Below are positions 4,527 through 7,042 of a stretch of 7,042 nt of DNA, in pieces (the first letter of the stretch is position 1; each line of letters begins with the position of its first letter). Both the position numbers and the translations under genes were made by a program. The stretch comes from an uncultured Dermabacteraceae bacterium (GTDB lineage: Bacteria > Actinomycetota > Actinomycetes > Actinomycetales > Dermabacteraceae): assembly GCA_943913905.1 (NCBI GenBank), contig CALTZZ010000115.1:1-7042 (forward strand), read 5' to 3'. Under the pieces are notes generated by a model. It saw only the letters and a list, made by a program, of their open reading frames with translations, was not told where the DNA came from and did no database searches.

Positions 4527-6602
4527 GTGAGCGAAACACCGGAAAACGCGCCGCATTACGACGCTTCAGACATTACCGTCCTGGAGGGCCTGGAAGCGGT
4601 TCGTAAGCGTCCCGGCATGTACATCGGTTCCACTGGCGAACGCGGTTTGCACCACTTGGTGTACGAAATCGTCGACAACTCGGTGGATGAGGCGCTCGCG
4701 GGCTATGCCAGCGAGATCACCGTGGACGTACTCGAAGACGGCGGCGTCCGAGTGATCGACGACGGCCGCGGTATCCCGGTCGCGATGCACCCCACCGAGA
4801 AGAAGCCTGCGGTGGAGCTCGTGCTGACGGTGCTGCACGCAGGCGGTAAGTTCGGCGGCGGCGGTTACGCCGTGTCGGGCGGTCTGCACGGTGTGGGCTC
4901 GTCGGTGGTGAACGCGCTTTCGAGCCGCCTATCGGTGGAGATTCGTCGCGACGGTTACGTGTGGCGGCAGAGCTACACGCACGGCGTTCCCGACGGCCCC
5001 CTGGACAAGGGGGAGGAGACCGAAGAAACTGGCACGCAGGTCACGTTCTGGGCCGACGACAAGATTTTCGAGACGACGGACTACGAGTTCGAGACGCTGC
5101 GCAAGCGTTTTCAGCAGATGGCCTTCCTCAACAAGGGCCTGAAGATCACGCTCACGGATCATCGCCCGGCGGAGGAGGCCGACGCCGACGAGCACCTGCC
5201 CGATCTAGACAATCTGAGCGAGGACCGCGACGAGGCCGACGGCATCAACGATGCCGAAAGCGCGACGGATGCCGCGGAAGCGAGCGCGCCTAAGAAGGCG
5301 AAGAGCGTGACCTTCCTGTATGAGCAGGGCCTCGAAGACTTCGTTAAGTACATCAACAAGCAGAAGCGTGCCGAGGTCATTCACCCGGAGATCGTGAGCT
5401 TCGAATCGGAAGACACCGAGAAGATGATCTCGGTTGAGGTCGCGATGCAGTGGACCACCGCGTATTCGGAGTCGGTGCACACGTACGCGAACACGATCAA
5501 CACGCACGAGGGCGGCACCCACGAAGAAGGGTTCCGTTCGGCGCTCACCGGTGTGATCAACCGTTACGCGCGGTCCAACGGCCTCATGAAGGAGAAGGAC
5601 CCGAACCTCACTGGTGAGGACATTCGCGAGGGACTCACCGCGGTCATCTCCGTGAAGCTGGGCGAGCCGCAGTTCGAAGGCCAGACCAAGACGAAGCTGG
5701 GTAACACGAGTGCCCGCACGTTCGTGTCGAAGGTGATGACCGAGCAGCTCGGTGACTGGGCAGCCGCGCACCCGAACGAGATGAAGAGCATTGTGGTGAA
5801 GGCGCAGTCGGCTGCGGCAGCGCGTGAAGCGGCCCGCAAGGCTCGCGACGCTACCCGCCGCAAGTCGCCGCTGGAGACGGGCGGTATGCCCGGCAAACTG
5901 CGTGACTGCTCGAGCCGCAACCCCGCGATCAGCGAAATCTTCATCGTGGAGGGTGACTCCGCAGGCGGTTCAGCCGTGCAGGGTCGCGACCCGCGCACGC
6001 AGGCGATCCTCCCGATCCGCGGCAAGATTCTCAACGTGGAAAAGGCGCGCCTGGATCGCGCGCTCGACAACGCAGAAGTCCGGTCGCTCATCACAGCGTT
6101 CGGCACAGGCATCGGGGAAGACTTCGACCCGCTGAAGCTCCGCTACCACAAGATCATTCTCATGGCAGACGCGGACGTGGACGGCCAGCACATTTGCACG
6201 CTGCTGCTCACGCTCCTGTTCCGCTACATGCGGCCACTGATCGAGCTTGGTCACGTGTTTATCGCGATGCCGCCGCTGTACCGCCTCAAGTGGACGAACG
6301 CCCCACACGAATACGTGTTCAGCGACGCTGAGCGTGACGAGCGGCTCGCGGAAGGCCGCGCGAACGGTAAGCGAATCCCGAAAGACAACGGCATTCAGCG
6401 CTACAAGGGTCTGGGCGAGATGGACTGGAAGGAACTCCAGAACACCACGATGGACACCGCTTCGCGCGCCCTCAAGCAGGTCACAGTGGACGAAGCAGCC
6501 GACGCCGACGCCGTATTCAGTGTCCTCATGGGCGACGACGTAGACGCGCGCCGCCGCTTCATCCAAGAAAACGCGAAAGACGTGCGCTTCCTCGACATCT
6601 GA
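4527..6602 (+). CDS. gyrB: DNA gyrase subunit B
   Basis: The ATPase subunit of DNA gyrase, which with GyrA introduces negative supercoils into DNA. It has 691 residues and looks complete. The GHKL ATPase domain holds RKRPGMYIGS (26-35), EIVDNSVDEA with Glu47 and Asn51, DDGRGIP (78-84) and the lid GGKFGGGGYAVSGGLHGVG (106-124). The transducer domain follows to about 430. The TOPRIM domain shows EGDSAGGSA (475-483) and the Mg2+-binding DADVDG (548-553). QRYKGLGEM (624-632) and the C-terminal KDVRFLDI close the protein. An acidic, Ala-rich insertion lies at about 212-258. The GTG start at 4527 is supported by AAGGAGAT 7 nt upstream and by the normal N-terminus (DITVLEGLEAVRKRPGMY). gyrA follows after 35 bp, so they are probably co-transcribed. 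Topoisomerase IV ParE is unlikely given this pairing and the domain layout. Confidence 0.98.
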   Translation: MSETPENAPHYDASDITVLEGLEAVRKRPGMYIGSTGERGLHHLVYEIVDNSVDEALAGYASEITVDVLEDGGVRVIDDGRGIPVAMHPTEKKPAVELVLTVLHAGGKFGGGGYAVSGGLHGVGSSVVNALSSRLSVEIRRDGYVWRQSYTHGVPDGPLDKGEETEETGTQVTFWADDKIFETTDYEFETLRKRFQQMAFLNKGLKITLTDHRPAEEADADEHLPDLDNLSEDRDEADGINDAESATDAAEASAPKKAKSVTFLYEQGLEDFVKYINKQKRAEVIHPEIVSFESEDTEKMISVEVAMQWTTAYSESVHTYANTINTHEGGTHEEGFRSALTGVINRYARSNGLMKEKDPNLTGEDIREGLTAVISVKLGEPQFEGQTKTKLGNTSARTFVSKVMTEQLGDWAAAHPNEMKSIVVKAQSAAAAREAARKARDATRRKSPLETGGMPGKLRDCSSRNPAISEIFIVEGDSAGGSAVQGRDPRTQAILPIRGKILNVEKARLDRALDNAEVRSLITAFGTGIGEDFDPLKLRYHKIILMADADVDGQHICTLLLTLLFRYMRPLIELGHVFIAMPPLYRLKWTNAPHEYVFSDAERDERLAEGRANGKRIPKDNGIQRYKGLGEMDWKELQNTTMDTASRALKQVTVDEAADADAVFSVLMGDDVDARRRFIQENAKDVRFLDI

Positions 6603-6637
6603 TCGAGTGAGCCGGCGAAGAGACGAGAGAGCAGCAC

Positions 6638-7042
6638 ATGAGCGACGACCAGAGTAACGACGACATCAACGCCACCAACGACGGCACTCCTGAAGACGAC
6701 AACATCACCGGAGGCGACAACATTGTCCCTTCGCTCGATGACGACACGCGGCAGAAGACGGCCGCGGAGTTGGACGCTGAGATCCCGACCGACGTCGTCA
6801 CCGACGTGGCCCCGATCGACGAAGACGAAGTTGACCGCATCTACCAAGTTGACCTCAACAAGGAGATGCAGAAGAGCTACCTCGATTACGCCATGAGCGT
6901 GATCGTGGGCCGCGCCCTGCCGGATGTGCGGGACGGCCTTAAGCCCGTGCACCGCCGCATCGTGTACGCGATGTACGACGGCGGCTACCGCCCCGAACGT
7001 TCCTTCAGCAAGTGCGCGAAGGTCGTGGGCGAGGTCATGGGT
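6638..7042 (+). CDS. gyrA: DNA gyrase subunit A, N-terminal part
   Basis: The start of the DNA-cleaving subunit of gyrase; 135 codons are visible and the gene runs off the window. The conserved core begins near residue 71 (VDLNKEMQKSYLDYAMSV) and continues through GRALPDVRDGLKPVHRRI (91-108) to KVVGEVMG. The window stops just before the quinolone-resistance segment and well before the catalytic tyrosine. About 65-70 residues precede the core, compared with roughly 10-20 in familiar GyrA proteins. This extension is strongly acidic (22 Asp/Glu in the first 67 residues) with many Asn and Thr, so it is probably disordered. The ATG at 6638 is the only ATG before the core and gives a 35-bp gap after gyrB, but its ribosome-binding site is weak (GAGAG). 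A later non-ATG start that would shorten the extension cannot be excluded. Confidence 0.95.
   Translation, partial: MSDDQSNDDINATNDGTPEDDNITGGDNIVPSLDDDTRQKTAAELDAEIPTDVVTDVAPIDEDEVDRIYQVDLNKEMQKSYLDYAMSVIVGRALPDVRDGLKPVHRRIVYAMYDGGYRPERSFSKCAKVVGEVMG

Noticed and set aside
5205..5771. Long - frames inside gyrB (also 5564-6112, 5970-6566) and one across the gyrB/gyrA junction (6401-6952)
   Set aside because: These are antisense frames that stay open because of GC-rich codons; they have no motifs and the + strand genes are certain.

Overview
The window is GC-rich and carries a gyrB-gyrA pair of actinobacterial type. GyrB has the acidic, low-complexity insertion between the ATPase and transducer domains that actinobacterial GyrB proteins carry, and it ends in a KDVRFLDI-like tail. 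Together with GTG starts and strong GC bias at third codon positions, this suggests an actinomycete, probably of the Micrococcales (Microbacteriaceae-like). The genus cannot be named from the sequence alone.

Layout, left to right. (1) The 3' part of a nitrilase-superfamily hydrolase on + runs from the window edge to 588. (2) Two genes on - are coupled by an ATGA overlap: a four-helix membrane protein (938-1420) followed by a short PadR-type regulator (585-941). The PadR stop codon overlaps the convergent nitrilase stop in a shared CTAG. (3) An intergenic region (1421-1803) holds a candidate promoter, a 15-bp palindrome that could be the PadR operator, and a degenerate array of 16-bp tandem repeats. 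(4) A poorly conserved zone (1804-2580) has an intact N-terminal ORF with one membrane helix. Protein-like sequence continues after it but jumps between frames, which looks like a decaying gene. (5) A small four-helix membrane protein (2589-3035) is followed by a convergent D-2-hydroxyacid dehydrogenase on - (3057-4043). (6) A 483-bp gap (4044-4526) separates the divergent dehydrogenase from gyrB and contains a possible promoter and a structured leader. (7) gyrB (4527-6602) is followed after 35 bp by the start of gyrA (6638 to the edge).

gyrB and gyrA encode the two subunits of DNA gyrase and probably form one transcript. The membrane protein/PadR pair looks like an autoregulated unit that responds to an unknown signal. 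The other genes have no evident functional link with one another. No recF or DUF721 gene lies directly upstream of gyrB, unlike the usual actinobacterial origin cluster. I see no tRNA, rRNA, CRISPR array, insertion sequence or convincing replication origin. Most of the window is ordinary housekeeping DNA. The parts worth a second look are the 1421-2580 region and the gyrB leader.
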